NCBI RefSeq assembly: GCF_000189635.1
Contig: NW_002476218.1
Coordinates: 1-64,000 of the forward strand
Origin: Tetrahymena thermophila SB210
Taxonomy: Eukaryota > Ciliophora > Oligohymenophorea > Hymenostomatida > Tetrahymenidae
Length of the DNA stretch: 64,000 bases
Direction: 5' to 3'
The stretch's first letter is position 1. Each line of letters starts with the position of its first letter. Below are positions 27,606 through 41,042 of the stretch, piece by piece. The position numbers and the translations under genes were made by a program. The notes under the pieces were generated by a model. It was given only the letters and a program-made list of their open reading frames with translations, was not told the origin of the DNA and did not search any database.

Positions 27606-28678
27606 TCAATTTTATTTTTTTTCTTCATATTTAGGTTATTCACAGTCAAAGAACTTCTCAGGATGTTCATAGACTTCTTTGAAGCTTGTATTCAAAGCTT
27701 TAGCCTTACCTCCATCGATAAATCTGTGATCAACTGTAAAGTTAATATTCATTACGGGAGCAATAACAATCTTTCCATCTCTAACAACAGGCTTATCAAC
27801 ACACTTACCGAGTGCAACAAAAACTGGACAGTTCATGAAATTGCAGTGGGGAACGTAGGCATCTTCAATACCAAGCATACCAATAGAAGTGACTGTAGCT
27901 CCACCAAAATTGTCTTTCTTGATGCCAAAAGCAGGAGCATCCATACCAAGATAGTAAGTTATATACTTAGTAAGTTAGAGACAAACACTGATAATAAAGG
28001 GAGGAAGGAATTATGCAGCTCCAATACGCTTTTTGTGTTCCTCATCTCCATTATTCTTCTTAATTTTTGCACCTTTGTCCTTAATAAATTTAGCTATATC
28101 AATAACATTCTTTTCATCACAACTCTTGATTGTCACTGCAGCTAAATCCTTTTTATATTGTAGATTGATTTTAAAAAAACACTTTATTCAATACTTTTAG
28201 TAAGCTTAAATGTAAATAAATAAGTTTAAATAATTCTAAAGTTTAAATATCATACCTTGCCACCATCAATATCAACTAAGCATGTAACATCAACAGTTTT
28301 GAAGGGAATATACTTTCCAAACAAGAATTTTCCATTTACAGAGAGTCTAGAAGCATTAAGTATCTAAGCAACAGCCTTAATACCAAAATGAGTAAGAGTT
28401 GGTTTCACATCATCTTCACCCTTGTAGTTTTTAATTAATTCTTAAACTTTAGTGCAATCTATTTCGTGCCTGATATAGATGCAGCCTTCTTTAGGTTCTT
28501 CCCAAGTAGCACACATTATCTTTCTTCTAGTGCTATTGCAGTTTTTACCTTTTGGAATAGCAAGATACATGAAAATGTTGAAACCTAAAAAGAGTCCAAA
28601 TAATGCTAAAAATCTAATGTCATATAAGACACTGTATGCCAAAGAGGCAAACATCAAAGCATTTTAGAAAACACTCAT
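27606..28678 (-). CDS. Membrane-anchored E2-type acyltransferase catalytic domain, no lipoyl domain
   Basis: Exons 28256-28678 and 27606-28148 (107-bp intron) give 321 residues, MSVFQNALMF to KKQN. Residues about 17-41 are a hydrophobic segment (FLALFGLFLGFNIFMYLAI), a likely N-terminal membrane anchor. The rest matches the 2-oxoacid dehydrogenase E2/CAT-like catalytic fold. It has THFGIKAVAQILNASRLSVNG early, the FGGATVTSIGMLG core strand and PVMNINFTVDHRFIDGG, where His282 and Asp286-Gly287 form the HxxxDG catalytic motif. The lipoyl and subunit-binding domains of true E2 are absent, and length is about that of the catalytic domain alone. The substrate is therefore unlikely to be an endogenous lipoyl arm. 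It may be a free-standing CoA acyltransferase on an internal membrane. The last 10 residues follow a TAA read as Gln. Confidence 0.8.
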
Positions 28679-30536
28679 ATTTTACTTTTTTAGTTAAGAA
28701 AAGATTATTTTTTTATTATTATTTAATTTAGATAAATATTATTTATTTTTTTGTTTTTGTGGCAATTAATATTGCCAAAAATTTATTTAAAGATAATATA
28801 AATTTAGTGTCAATACAATCTTGTTGTAAATATAATGATATCAAGCAAACTATAACTAAATATACATTTCATCACAATACGTATTTAAATTATAACTACT
28901 ACATTTCAATTTTTTTTTATATAGTGAGTGTTAATAAAATTTTTTGTATTCAATTTTTTCATCACTTTGCCTCATAAATCTGTACTTTTTTGATGTCTTA
29001 TACAATTTCATATTGCTTTTTAAATTAAGATCAGTAATTGCTTTAAAATTATCTTTACTAAATATACTTATTTATTTATTACATCTCTAATTTGCATTAC
29101 ATCAAGAGAGTATTTGATGTGATGATATGATATTAATTAAGCCATCACAATTACATCACCAAAAAATAATACATATAATGTATAATCAAAATCTTAGATA
29201 TGAATTATAATATATTCGTATCTTTTGCTACTCACTATTTATGAAAATATTTATAAAATCAAATTTTTTAGACTTTAAAATAAAATTTATCAAACATGAC
29301 TGTAAATTTCATTAATCATAAATTAGCAAAAAAATTTTTTATTATCATAAATAAAATATAAAGTAGTTCTATGCTAATTAACTTTTGATATTCACAAAGA
29401 AAATAATTTTTAATAAAAATTTAAATTAAACCAACAAACATAAAACAAAGAAATAAATAAATATATAAATAGTAAATGGTGTATATTCAATCCATCTATT
29501 AGATATTAAATATACCTTGAATGCAAGTATAAGATAAAGTCAGTTTTAGAGAGACAGCAAATATTTTTGTATTTAAAAGTATCAGCTAGAAAAAATTAAA
29601 TTATCAAAAGATTAATAGAGCTTTTATTTTAAAATTTACAAAATATAAATATCACTGTAAACCTTGTAATATTACTAGTAAATATATTATTAATAAAGAA
29701 GTATTATTAAATTTTTTCAATTTTTCAGAATGGATAAATATAATTGATTAAATTAATTAATTATAGATTCATAAAATATTCAATTTTATTACTACAAAAA
29801 GGAATAAATATATTTCCTTTAAAAAAATACAATTAAATAAAATAATTTATCATAAATTTAAACACTATTTTGATTAAATGATTTCAAGAACATTAAATAT
29901 TTATTGAGATCGTAGATAAAGCTATAAAATAGTACTTAATATTTTTTAAACAATATCTAATGATTATTTATATAAAAATGAATAAATTTGAGTTTATAGT
30001 TAACTTTTTATTTTTTGATTTAAGTGAATAACAAAAATAAATATTAATATCAAATTATTTGCTAAAATAGACTTAATAATTTTAAATTTTAATATGTAAA
30101 GTTTTATTAAAAAAACATTAAAATTTTCTCTTACAATACACTTTTGAATTTCAAATTACCTATTTTTACAATATCAAATTAAATTATTTTATGCATGGAA
30201 AATAAAAATCTTTATTTTTAAGATGTAATTTTTACTTTATTTAAAGTTAAATTATTTGCTAAATAGAAATTCAATCATATTATTTGATGCATTATTTAGT
30301 ATCAGAGTCAATTTCATTTGATATCATTTAAAAATGACTGTTTTCATAATTTAAAGTTATTTTATTTGATTATTAATGAATTTATTCTATTTATTTATTT
30401 TGGTTTAGGAAAATAAAAAGAAATGAAGAATATGATTTTTTGAATTAAGTTATAATTACATGTATTTAATATGTATTTAAAGCTATTATTAGGTAACGTA
30501 AATATATAATATAAGTTAAATTGAAGAAAATCCCTT
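28679..30536. other. Long AT-rich intergenic region
   Basis: 1.86 kb between the acyltransferase-like start and the RSP4/6 stop, both on the minus strand. I find no coding frame longer than short AT-rich chance ones. It contains small inverted and direct AT-rich repeats only. The promoter of the acyltransferase-like gene should be near its 28.7-kb end. Confidence 0.55.
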
Positions 30537-32485
30537 TCATTCTTATTCTTCTTAAGCATTTTCTTCATTTTCTTCTTTAGGGGGAGGATCTTTATGGTTA
30601 GGCTAATTATTTATTTAATTTTATCAAAGTTTTAAAATAGTATTATATAAAAATTTACTTCGGGAAACTCATCAGTATCATCAACTTCAGCTTATAAATC
30701 ATCAGGTTGAGGAGGAACAAATGGAATTTGGTTAGTCTTTAATCCATAACCAATATAAATATTTGACCATCTTTAATTCTTTATTAATTAATTTTTAAAA
30801 AATATTTCATTTTTATTTTATTTACATTGCAAACAGTATAGTGACCATTCCATGTCTTATTACGAAGTACAACTACTCCATATATAGCAGTACCTTCTTC
30901 TTAATTGAATTATTAAAGGTCACCATATTCCCTCACATACCAATTAGGATTAGGCTCTTCATTTTCGGTATCACCTGGATAAGGAGCTTTTTAAAAAACA
31001 AATTTTGAAATAATGTTTAAGGAGGTATTTTAATATATTTACTTTTTTCATCTGTTATTTCTTTTAATCTTTCAGATTGATTTTCATCTGAGTTGGCTAT
31101 TTCTTAAAGAGCATCCTATTTTTCCTAATCAAGAGTTGGGTCTATATAGAATGTGGCTCTTCCCTGAGTATTTAAGAAGGTGTGTAAATGAACCCAATTT
31201 GTCAATTCTTTAAGTTCAGCATATTCTGGTAATTTGAAAGGTTCTTCAGTCAGCTCAATTTGATTGGGTTTTTCAGGGTCATCCAAAGCTTAATACAAAC
31301 CTTTAGGAGAAAGAACGCATGCACAAGAAATTCTTGCAATTTGTGCTTTTAGCTTTTATTTAAAATAAATAATCAATATAAAAAATATAATACCATTTTA
31401 GAATGATTAAATTTTACTAGGTGCTTTTCCTTTCCATTGAATAGAGGATAAGATTTTACATTAGCATTTAAATCTCCAGTAAAAATATACTTTATTTATC
31501 TAGCTGCTACAACTTATTAGGGGGTAACTAAAGGCAATTCCATCCATTCACCAAGTACTTTGGATATATTATTAGAAATGTATTATTAAATTATTAAAAT
31601 GATATGCAGATTTAAATGTATATGAATAAAAAATATTACCATCATGTGTGACCCAAAAAGTATAAAAATTAGCTCCTTCACCCTTTTTTTCAGCATCTTT
31701 TGGTAATTAATCTGCATTTTCATTGGAAGTTACACCTTCTGCTACATAATAATCTTTTCCTGAGCAAAGAATCTTTCCCCAGAAACGAATCTAAGAGGCT
31801 TTTGATTCTTCTGCTAATTTTTTAATACTCATTGCTATTCTTTAAGATTCTTCTTCTCCAAATCCAATACCAGCCATTTACAACATTTAATTTTCATTAT
31901 AAAAGTCAGGGAAAAGAACTTTGGAATAGTTGCTTTTAACAGCCTTGGACTCCTATTAAATTAGATTTAAAATAAAATATTTAGTCATTTTTAGCTAATT
32001 TTTTTATTAATAAATTAAGATTGCACTTAGCACAAGTAAGCTAGCAGCTTAAACATTTTATTTTGAGGATAATCTGTTTGCTGATTATTTGATTACTTCA
32101 ATTAGATTATTTCATTTCAGTGCTTGACTTGTGCATATTGATTAAAATATTTATCCTGTTAACTAAATTTGTGTATGCGAACATTGTTTGTTTGTTTATT
32201 TACCTTTATTAAAGCTTAGCATTTTTAAATCCATTCGTGATTTTATCCAAATTATTCTTTTATATTATTGACATCAGAGTCTGATTGTGGCTTTCTATTG
32301 ACATAGTTATTTTTTTTTACGAAATCTGAGAGTAATTCAAAAAATTCTAAATCCTTAAATTATTTGGACTGTTCGTTAACAAGTTTATGTATTGTTTAAA
32401 CTAAATGCTTGAATAGAGGTGTACCATCAATAGACTTATGCTCTTTCAAGATATTAATGAGCTTCTTTTAAGAATCTTATTACAT
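30537..32485 (-). CDS. RSP4/6: Radial spoke head protein RSP4/6
   Basis: Eight exons (32204-32485, 32129-32155, 31640-31952, 31394-31557, 31043-31352, 30826-30986, 30659-30778, 30537-30602) join to 480 residues. Family hallmarks are clear: an N-terminal helical region (HLVQTIHKLVNEQ, FEFFELLSDFVK-like), MAGIGFGEEESQRIAMSIKK, RFWGKILCSGKDYYVAEG, WVTHD...LGEWMELPLVTP, IKYIFTGDLNA, ARISCACVLSPKG, NWVHLHTFLNTQGR, WYVREYGDL, GVVVLRNKTWNGHYTV and WSNIYIGYGLK near the end. The tail is acidic. RSP4/6 proteins build the radial spoke head that links the central pair to dynein control in motile cilia. Exon 2 (27 nt) uses a GTCAAG donor and is the least certain border. Length fits the family. Confidence 0.93.
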
Positions 32486-34267
32486 TTTTTTACTTTTATA
32501 TAAAAATGAGTATCAGCTATTTCCTTTAGATTGTTATGATAAATACCCAACAAATAGTTTTTACTTCTTTTTAAATTTCACAAAATAAATAAAGATAACA
32601 ATTTATTAATATATCTTGATAATCAATTAAAAAAATTTATTTGATTTTTGATTTATTGTTTCTAATAAATTAGATAGATATAAAGAAGAAACGTTATAAA
32701 TTTTGACTATTATTTATAATCACATATAAATTTCTAATTTACTAAATTTGCAATCAAATACTTTTAATTAAAATGTTTTTTTTAATACCAAAAATTATTA
32801 ATACATACTTCTAATTTCTTTTATTTTTTATTTTTATCTTCAATTTTAATTACAATTAAAAGTTAATATTTAAAAAAAATATTTTTCAAAAAAAAAAACA
32901 AAACAAAAATTTAACTTTCTCTTTTATACAAAATATTATTTATCTATTTTAATTATTTTCAAATTAAAAAAAAATAAATTTAGATTTGAAATATTTTATA
33001 AAATTAAAATCAGCAATTGAAAAAATTAGCAGATTATTTAAATATGAAAATATTATTGAATAAATAAATTAAAAGGTATTAAAAAAAAATATTTTTATTT
33101 AACCTATATTAATTTTTCCTTATTTTAAAAACTATTGCAAAATTATCTAAAACGCGGTATTTTACTAAGTTTTAAATTTTCTCTCTTTTTAAATATTTTG
33201 AAATTGCAATATATATTTATTTTATAAAAGAAAAAAATAAATAATTTTTTAAAAATTCTCTTTTTAAATAAATATTAAAATTTTAATTATTATAAAAATT
33301 CAATTAATTTTCAAGCCATTTAAAGTGTAAAGTAAATTTTTAAAAACATAACATTTCTACAAAAAATAAACAAAATAAAGTTAAAATTGATATTTAGAGT
33401 TTTCAATATTTTAATTTTTTAATTAATTTATTTTTAATAAATTCTCTTTTATTAATTTATATTAAAATCTAACTAAACTTTTTACTTATATTTGGAGAAG
33501 AAAATTTTCGTTTTTTTTTATTATTATAAATTTAAATATGGGAAGTATAAAAATATAAATACACTAAAATTATACAATTTTCATTCAGAAAAGTGTAATT
33601 TAATTCAAATATATTTTTTTAATGTAAAATCAAATAGCAATTGTTTTTAAAAACTACTGCTTTTCATTTAATTTATAATGATTTCATCTAATTTTTTCTC
33701 ACTTTACGAAAAAATTTCTTTTATAATTTTGTATATATTACATACTATTTATTTACTAACTTGTAATCTTATTTTTTTAATTTATGAACTATTTAAAAAT
33801 TATCATAATTCAATAATAAATAAACCGACAAACAAAGGTAAGTCAATGATAAAATAACTGTCTAAATTGAATATAGATTTTGTTTTCTTGCACATTTAGC
33901 TATTTTATTTAGAATTTATTAATTTTGAGAGTAAATAAAAAGGAATACTGGTATTTTTTTACAAGTTAAAAAAACAATTTTCAATTTTATTTTGTATGGT
34001 ATTACAATTAATAATTGAAATTATGTCATTAATTAATAAATGAGTTATTGTTATTACTTTTTTGCATAAATACGTAATAAATATGAAACACTTTTGCTAA
34101 TTTATAAAAGAAAAAAAATTTCTTTTCTAAAATAATTATTAGGTTTAAAAGTAATAGCTTTATGTTTACAAATCTTATAAATATTTAAAAACTAAAAAAT
34201 TGTTATTTTAATTCATTCAAAATAAGATTTATAAGGAACTCTTTCATTCAAAGGCTTTATTCCATAT
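32486..34267. other. Divergent intergenic region, very AT-rich
   Basis: 1.78 kb between the divergent RSP4/6 and transporter genes, with long homopolymer A and T runs. It must hold both promoters. No open frame, RNA gene or clear repeat is seen. Confidence 0.55.
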
Positions 34268-36041
34268 ATGAGTTTAAAAGACGAAGAATAAACAAAATAA
34301 TCTTTGCTTGCAGATAATGCTGTAGATGAAGAATTTACAAACCAAGGTGCTTCTGTTATGAATGCTACTGCTAACATTATTAAAAGTGGTATAGGTACTG
34401 GACTGCTATTTATGCCTTATGTTTTTAGTTAATGTGGTATAGTTCTTTCTATAGTTTTTATGGGATTGATGGGTGCAGTTGCTTTTTATTGTTGGAGCTA
34501 GCTTTGCAGAATTATCCGTATCCTTGAACAAAACGGTATAAAATATGAAAATCACAGTCAACTCACTTTAGAAACAGCAGCAGGTCTTATAATGGGTGAA
34601 AAGTATAAACATTTCAGTATTATCGTCACCCTTATATTTATTTATGGTTCCTCCGTAGGCTACTGCATATTTATTCTTTAAACTATGCAAGACTATATTC
34701 CTAACTATTACATCACACGTAATTTGTTTAAAAATTTCATTTTAATTTATTTTTGGCTAAGTTACACTTTAAGTGTAAATTTTAATTAATTTTATCTTCC
34801 TTAATCAATTAATTATCAAGTTAATTCCTGTATTTCTTATTTCAAAAGCATAAAAAATTATTAATTAAAAAAAATAGTGGCTATTGTCTTTGTTATTTAC
34901 ATGCCTCTTTCGATGTTTAGACAAATTGAAAAACTTGGAATTTTTAGTTAATTTGCTCTAGTTGCTCTTTCCTTTTCTATTTGCGTTATTTTAGGATATT
35001 CATCTTACCAAATATCTGATAACAACTTTTCAGGATTTACAGCAAAAATTTTCGATTTCTCTAGTCTTCCCTTGTATTTTGGAGTTTTTGCTTTTGCATA
35101 TGACATTAACGGTGTTGTGACTGAGGTTCATGCATCAATGAAGGAGAAACACAAATTCAATAGAGTACTGTTTGCGTAAATTTGTTTTTTATTTATTACA
35201 CTTAAAAATTTAATTGGTTATTTTGTAAGATAAGCCTGTGCAATCAAAATTATTCTTTTATTTAAACAATTTTCTTAATCAAATAAATTATCTTTTTATT
35301 TCAATCTTTTTTTAATTAATGAACCAAGCATAAAACTTTTAAGTAAATATCTAAATTAAAAATTACATTTTTGTAAAAAATAGGTTTATTTTCTTTTCTT
35401 TTGTTCTTGGATCACTGTTAGGAGTCTTGGGATATTATGCATTCAAGGATGATGTAAATTCTGTGATATTTAAAAATTTCAATGATATTGGAGCATTCAG
35501 CACAATAATATCTAGTTTAATTAGTTTATCAATTGTTGCTAGTATTTTATTATACGGTTTCCCAATAGTAAAAACTGTAGATAGACTCACTGCTAGAGCC
35601 TAGCCTAATCCTAACATAATAACTATGATTATTACTAGACTAATCTTTTTCTTGAGTATAAGTTTTTAAGGTATTTATGTTTAAAGCATTACCAATGTTT
35701 TTAATCTCCTTGGATGTGTCTTTTCAGTTATTTTAACTTTTGTCCTTCCTATGATCTTACTAGAAAAGATGAAATATCTTGAAAAAAAAGGCATTCAAGT
35801 TTAGTCACGTGTTAAATCTTCAGCTATTGAAGGTAGCAGCACTTAAACAGTCAGCGATAACACTGATTAATAACAATAAATTCAGCCTAATTAAAATCAA
35901 TATTAAGTAAAAAATAATCAAAAAAAAGAAACTTTACCTTAAGGCATTTTAAACACAGTGTTTAACATATTAGTTGTAGTAATAGGCATAACTGGTGGAG
36001 TTTCTGGTTTAATTTCGTCTATAATTGATTTATCCTCATGA
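34268..36041 (+). CDS. Amino acid transporter, AAAP/SLC36-38 type
   Basis: Exons 34268-34718, 34878-35175 and 35384-36041 join to 468 residues (MSLKDEEQ to SSIIDLSS). An acidic Gln-rich N-terminus leads to the family's first helix motif, SVMNATANIIKSGIGTGLLF, then about ten more membrane segments. Typical family landmarks include VFVIYMPLSMFRQIEKLGIF, the segment with FGVFAFAYDINGVVTEVHASM, and the transmembrane run FFSFVLGSLLGVLGYYAF. A Gln/Asn-rich cytoplasmic loop lies before the last helix, ILVVVIGITGGVSGLISSI. The protein probably moves neutral amino acids with H+ or Na+ at the plasma membrane or a vacuole/lysosome membrane; substrate cannot be read from sequence. Confidence 0.9.
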
Positions 36042-36870
36042 AAATATTTTAAAAATAAATTTATTTAATAAATTATTGAAATTAATTAGTTAGTTATTAA
36101 ATATTTTAATGTAAAGTTGTTTATAAAAATTATTAATTTAATTTAACATAAAAAATTACTCTTCTTTAATATAAAAAAAAATCATTTATTTTAATTGGAT
36201 TTTATATTTTAAAAATCTTTATTCAAAATAAATAAAAGTGATTTCAGTCATTTTTGTTATTAGTGTAAATAAAGTTGCTATTATATTTAATATGAAATGA
36301 AACAAAATTTTTTTCAATTGCTTACATATTTTAATTAAAATAATTCAATTCATTTGTTTTTTATATTTTTTATCTTGATAAATTTTAATATTTAAACAAT
36401 ATTTGAACAAGTCTTAAAAATGATTAATTTATACCCATCAATTTTACATGTAGTCGTTTAAAATTGATGATTGAATGGCTTCTATTAAGTATTTATATAT
36501 CTAAAATAAAATATATGTTGGTAAATTTAATGTAAAAGTAATTTATATTTAAACGAAGTTATGAAACAAACAAACAAAAAAACAAAACAACATACAAATA
36601 AATTATTTAATTAATTTTTTTATTAATTTTTTATTAGGAAATAACGAGCACATTTTTAAATACAAATATTAATAATAAGATTATAAGCAATCAATAAATT
36701 GTTAGACTTAAATTGGTACCATAAATTAATTATCTGTTTAAAGTTCTTTGTTTCTTATTAAAATTGTAAATAAGTAATAAAATTTATCTGTATTAAAATT
36801 CACTTTAAATAAAGATAGAAAAAAGAATAAAAAATAAAATAGGTTATTTTAAAATTACAATAATAATTTA
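36042..36870. other. Intergenic, no gene seen
   Basis: 829 bp between two + strand genes, AT-rich with A- and T-runs. TGA breaks all frames. The promoter of the N/Q-rich coiled-coil gene should lie toward 36.8 kb. Confidence 0.55.
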
Positions 36871-39800
36871 ATGAATTAGATAAATACTCCTATCAAAAAT
36901 ATAAGAGGCTATAGCACAGGCAGCTTACCTCCATAATAATATTAAACTAGTTAGCAAGCAAATATTAATTTTGATACTCAATCATATAGCTAGTAAAACC
37001 ATTAAAACTAAGCACCCACTAATTAGTTTTAGCAGTAGCAAAATTAACAAAGAGGATCCTCTGGTCAAAAATACTTGAACTCAAATATTCCTACTTACTA
37101 GCCATAAATCTCTTAAGTTCCAACATAATCTTATTTAATTTAAAATGGTTAATCTTCTTCTTCTAGCAATTTTTCTTTAATTTCTCCCGCAAAAGCAAGA
37201 AATTCATCTATTGAAGGAGGAAATAGCTATAGTGTTGGCACAAATATATAGCCTATGACTATATAAGCTTAGATTTAGCAAAAACAGGTCAGAAACATAC
37301 AAACGCCAACTAAATAAAGATATATTGTTTGCAATCCTTAGATTTAAAACAGTGGTGGAAATCAGTAAGTTATTTCTAATAACTAAAATTAGATAAATGG
37401 AATTTATAATTATTCAATCCAACAAAAGACAAACGGATTGCAAAATTCCAATTCTAAAAGTAATTAAATAGGTATCAATAACAGAAGTATATAGAATAAT
37501 AACAATAGTAATAATAATATCAATAATATTAGTGGTAATGGACTTAACAACAGTGGATATGGTCTGTAACCTAGTAATGCAGGTAACAATATAAATGCAA
37601 AAGGTAATAATCTATAAGTAACTCCAGGAATTTAACAATCTGCACTTACATATAGTATCAATGGAAATCTTGCATAAATTTTAACAGTTGCTGGAGCTAA
37701 TTAAAATGCGAAAGTTCCAACTATTATATAATAAAATGCTAAGCAGTAAGTAGGGTTACTAAAACCAATTCATCATCAAGTAATTGTGCAATCTCCAACA
37801 AAAGAAAATACACAACTAAAGAGCTCATCTTTGCCTAAGCATAATAATTAATTTAGTCTGATCAATAATATATTAGAGAATAGCATTAATAACAACAGTA
37901 CCAATTAACTTTCCTAGAATGGAGTTAACTCTGCTAAAAAATTATCAAATGTTTAATAATAGCTTAAGCAATAGTAACTATCCTAACAGTAAAATATAAA
38001 CACAAATAGTTCGGCAACTTATCTTAATAGCAACAATTCTGTTTTTGGACCCTCTCCCTAAAAGGGAAGGCCTGAATAAAGCGATCAACCAAACTAACAA
38101 TAAACTGTCTGTTTGGGTAAAAATAATACTAATGGAGGATAAGTTCACTAAGGTTCTTTATAAGTAAATAAACAATAAGTACCTTAAGTATTATAAAACC
38201 ATTTAGTTTCTAAGCTAAATATGCCAAATAATTATCACATTTAGCCAATACATAAATCTTTATCAATACACTAAGATTAAAGAGTTCTAATTTCTTAAAA
38301 TCCTTTACCCATCGCTTAGAATGTTTAAACTCCTAGCTTATCAAATAATTTATTAAATTAAAAGACTCTTGAAGCAAGTCTCAAAGAAGCGAACCAAGAA
38401 AAAGAACTGCTTAGAGAAAAGCTAGTAAAATAAGAGAGCGATTTGCAAAATTTGACTTAAGAAAACGAGAAGTTAAACTAGCTTGTTTAACAGTTTCTAG
38501 GAGAAAGTATATTTATTAAATTAATTAAATAGATATTATTAATGCATAATATATTAAAATAGAAAAACAAAATGAAGATAACACTACAAATCGAAATCAA
38601 GAAATTGAATAAGATTTTGCTGAAAACTAAGACAAAATTAAAAAGACATCAAATAAAAATTAGCAAAATGATGATACTGTTGAAGAAGACGGAGTTAATT
38701 TTGGTTCTAGTTCAGATGCTTAAGAAGTAGAAAAGATTTTATTAGAAAATAAATAGTTGTAAGAAATGGTATCAGTCCTTGAAAAGAGAATAAACTAAAT
38801 AATTGCACAAAAAGAAGAAGAATATGAGGGCAAAAGGGATTCTGAATTTAATTCAAACTAAGAAGAACTTCATTTAGTGTAACTTGAAAATGAAGATTTG
38901 AGAAAAAAAATAGGAATTCTTATTGAAACAAACGAGTAAATTAATTAGTAAATATTAATTTAAAATATTTATATTATCTAAAATAAAGGAAAAATATGTA
39001 ATATTATCCTGAAGTAATTGCCGAATAAGAAAATAAATTAAAAGTATTAGCTGAAGAGAACTTTAGTCTTAATCAGGTTATCAGAAATAAAGTTGAAGAA
39101 ATTGACTAAATACATGCAAAATACTCTCATGAGTTGTAAAAGATTAAATAAACAGATAGAGAAGGTAAAGATTTGACATAATCTTTGCAACAGCTGAAAT
39201 AGCAATTGGAAGATTTATAAAAAAATTACTCTTTAGTAATTCAAGAAAGGGATCAATTAAAGAATGAAAAAGAAAATATAGAGTTTTAATTTGATTAAAA
39301 TAAAATAGAGCTAGTAAATGTCTAAGATTCAATCAATTAGTATGAGAATAAGTTAAAATAAACTAATGAAGAAAAAGAAAAAATATTTAATGACTATAAT
39401 ATAAGAGCTTAAGAAATAGAACACTATAAAGAAGAGTAGGGCAATCTTCTCTAGCAGTTGGAAAATATGAATTAAATTTTAGTTAATCGTAGCAATGAAC
39501 TTTAGATGGTCTAAGAACAAAATTAATTGCAAGAAGGTAATGTTCTAGAATTAACTCGCTAGCTAGAAATTCTTATCAATGAAAATGAAAAACTTAACAA
39601 CTTTATTCAGTCTTAAAATAAAGATGATCCCAGCTATCAGTCTTTATAAGCAATGCTAGAAGATAAAGACTAATTCATAGGAGAATTAGAAAAATAAATC
39701 AACGACCTTTAAAATTAAAAGCACTTAGAGTCGACTGATTATGAAATTATCATTTAAGAGCAAAAAGATATTTTGAAAGAATTAGAAGAGAAAATTCAAT

Positions 39801-40465
39801 TATTAGTATAAGAAAACGATAAGCTAAATTAAATCATTTAGAATTAATAACTAACACAAAATGACTTTTAAGTCATAGCTGATATGGAGACCAAAGTGTA
39901 AGAATTGGCAGAAGAAAATTAAAAACTACTTACTACTGTAGAAAAATATAAACAAGAAGCAGAATTGTGGAAAAGATAAGTTATGCAACAAGCTTCATAA
40001 AGTACTTCTTCAACTTCTTTACCTCCTTAGCCTCCACAAAATCCTTATTAAAATGGTGTGCATACTATTTAGTAATAACAATTGGTTTAACAACAAAATA
40101 TAAAATAAATCACAAACTCATCTCCTATTTCTTCAAATGCTAATTAGTAATTAAACTGGTAAACAATATAACAATAATAATAGCAACAACATTCTGATTT
40201 ATCAAGCTCATGGCATAATTAATCTTCTTAATATTTTAATAGCTAATCTGAGTAGTAATTACCAAGTTCCTAATATTTATAAGTTTAGTAACAGCCATAA
40301 TAATAATCACAATAATAATAGTAACTATAATAGATATCACAATAGCAATAATAAATATAATAAATACCATAATTTGGTTAAATTAATCCATAACCTTAAA
40401 TCAATCTTACGTAAAAACGATTCCCTAGTGCTGGTAAGAGTTACCAATAATAATAATTTTCTTGA
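36871..40465 (+). CDS. N/Q-rich and coiled-coil protein (1,161 aa), unknown function
   Basis: Exons 36871-38506, 38563-38935 and 38989-40465 join to 1,161 residues. The N-terminal ~490 residues are Asn/Gln/Ser-rich low complexity (many TAA/TAG-coded Gln). Residues about 500-990 are near-continuous coiled coil (heptads such as LREKLVKQESDLQNL, and KVQELAEENQKLLTTVEKY). The C-terminal ~160 residues are poly-Q with Ser and Pro, encoded largely by CAATAA-type repeats at 40270-40380. No catalytic motif. The architecture (disordered N-terminus, long coiled coil with ENxKL motifs) mirrors the convergent gene at 41043-44181, so the two may be distant paralogues. A cytoskeletal or basal-body scaffold role is inference only. 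Confidence 0.75.
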
Positions 40466-41042
40466 TTAAAGAAAACTACTCTAAAGCATTAATATAAAAC
40501 TTAATATATATATGTATATAATAAATCTATAAAAAAATAAATCTATAAATAAATAAATAAAATGTATCCTTTATAAAAACAGTTGGAATTTATTCATTTC
40601 ATTTTTAAAAATATCTTAATTTATTTTTCAATTAAATAAATTTAAATTTGAATTAAAAAATTTTTTATTTATTTTTAAAATGTAGGTGTAAAGACAATTA
40701 ATAAAATAGCAATTTAATCAATTTTTTAAATTATATTATATATTAGTGATCAACAGGATAAGGTCATTTTTAATTCGGCTGAGCTGAACACTGAATAATA
40801 AAATAATCGGTTTTGGCTAAAAGAAATTATGTAAACTAAATATTTGGTTGGTCGCCATTAGATGTATTATTTAAAATATTATTTGATTTGAATAACATGT
40901 ATATAAGGAAAGATAAGTAATTAATTTATAACTAAAGGAAAAAAACTTAGATAAAAAAGTAATTAATAATTTGATTATATCTCAAAATATATACAAGTAA
41001 CTATTTCAAGTTTTATATTTAAGCAATCATTGCTTTTATATT
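40466..41042. other. Convergent intergenic region with a GC-richer island
   Basis: 577 bp between the convergent stops of the two coiled-coil genes. Most is A/T-run sequence, but about 40741-40865 is clearly richer in G and C, with CTGA repeats and TTGGTTGGTCGCC. This is the best place in the window to look for an unannotated small RNA. Confidence 0.5.
40741..40800 (+). ncRNA. Possible C/D-box snoRNA-like element
   Basis: Terminal TATTA (40741-40745) and TAATA (40796-40800) could pair. A C-box-like GTGATCA follows the left arm (one base from consensus). CTGA D-box sequences lie at 40791-40794, at the right arm, and internally at 40779-40782 and 40784-40787 (a possible D'). Length, spacing and elevated GC fit a small box C/D RNA, but the C box is imperfect and no target was checked. 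Confidence 0.25.

Noticed and set aside
28479..28667. Open frame antisense to the acyltransferase-like gene
   Set aside because: Antisense shadow of an exon with clear family motifs on the minus strand.
40270..40400. CAA/TAA tandem repeats resembling a repeat array
   Set aside because: In-frame poly-Gln coding of the N/Q-rich coiled-coil protein; no spacer structure, so not a CRISPR or satellite array.
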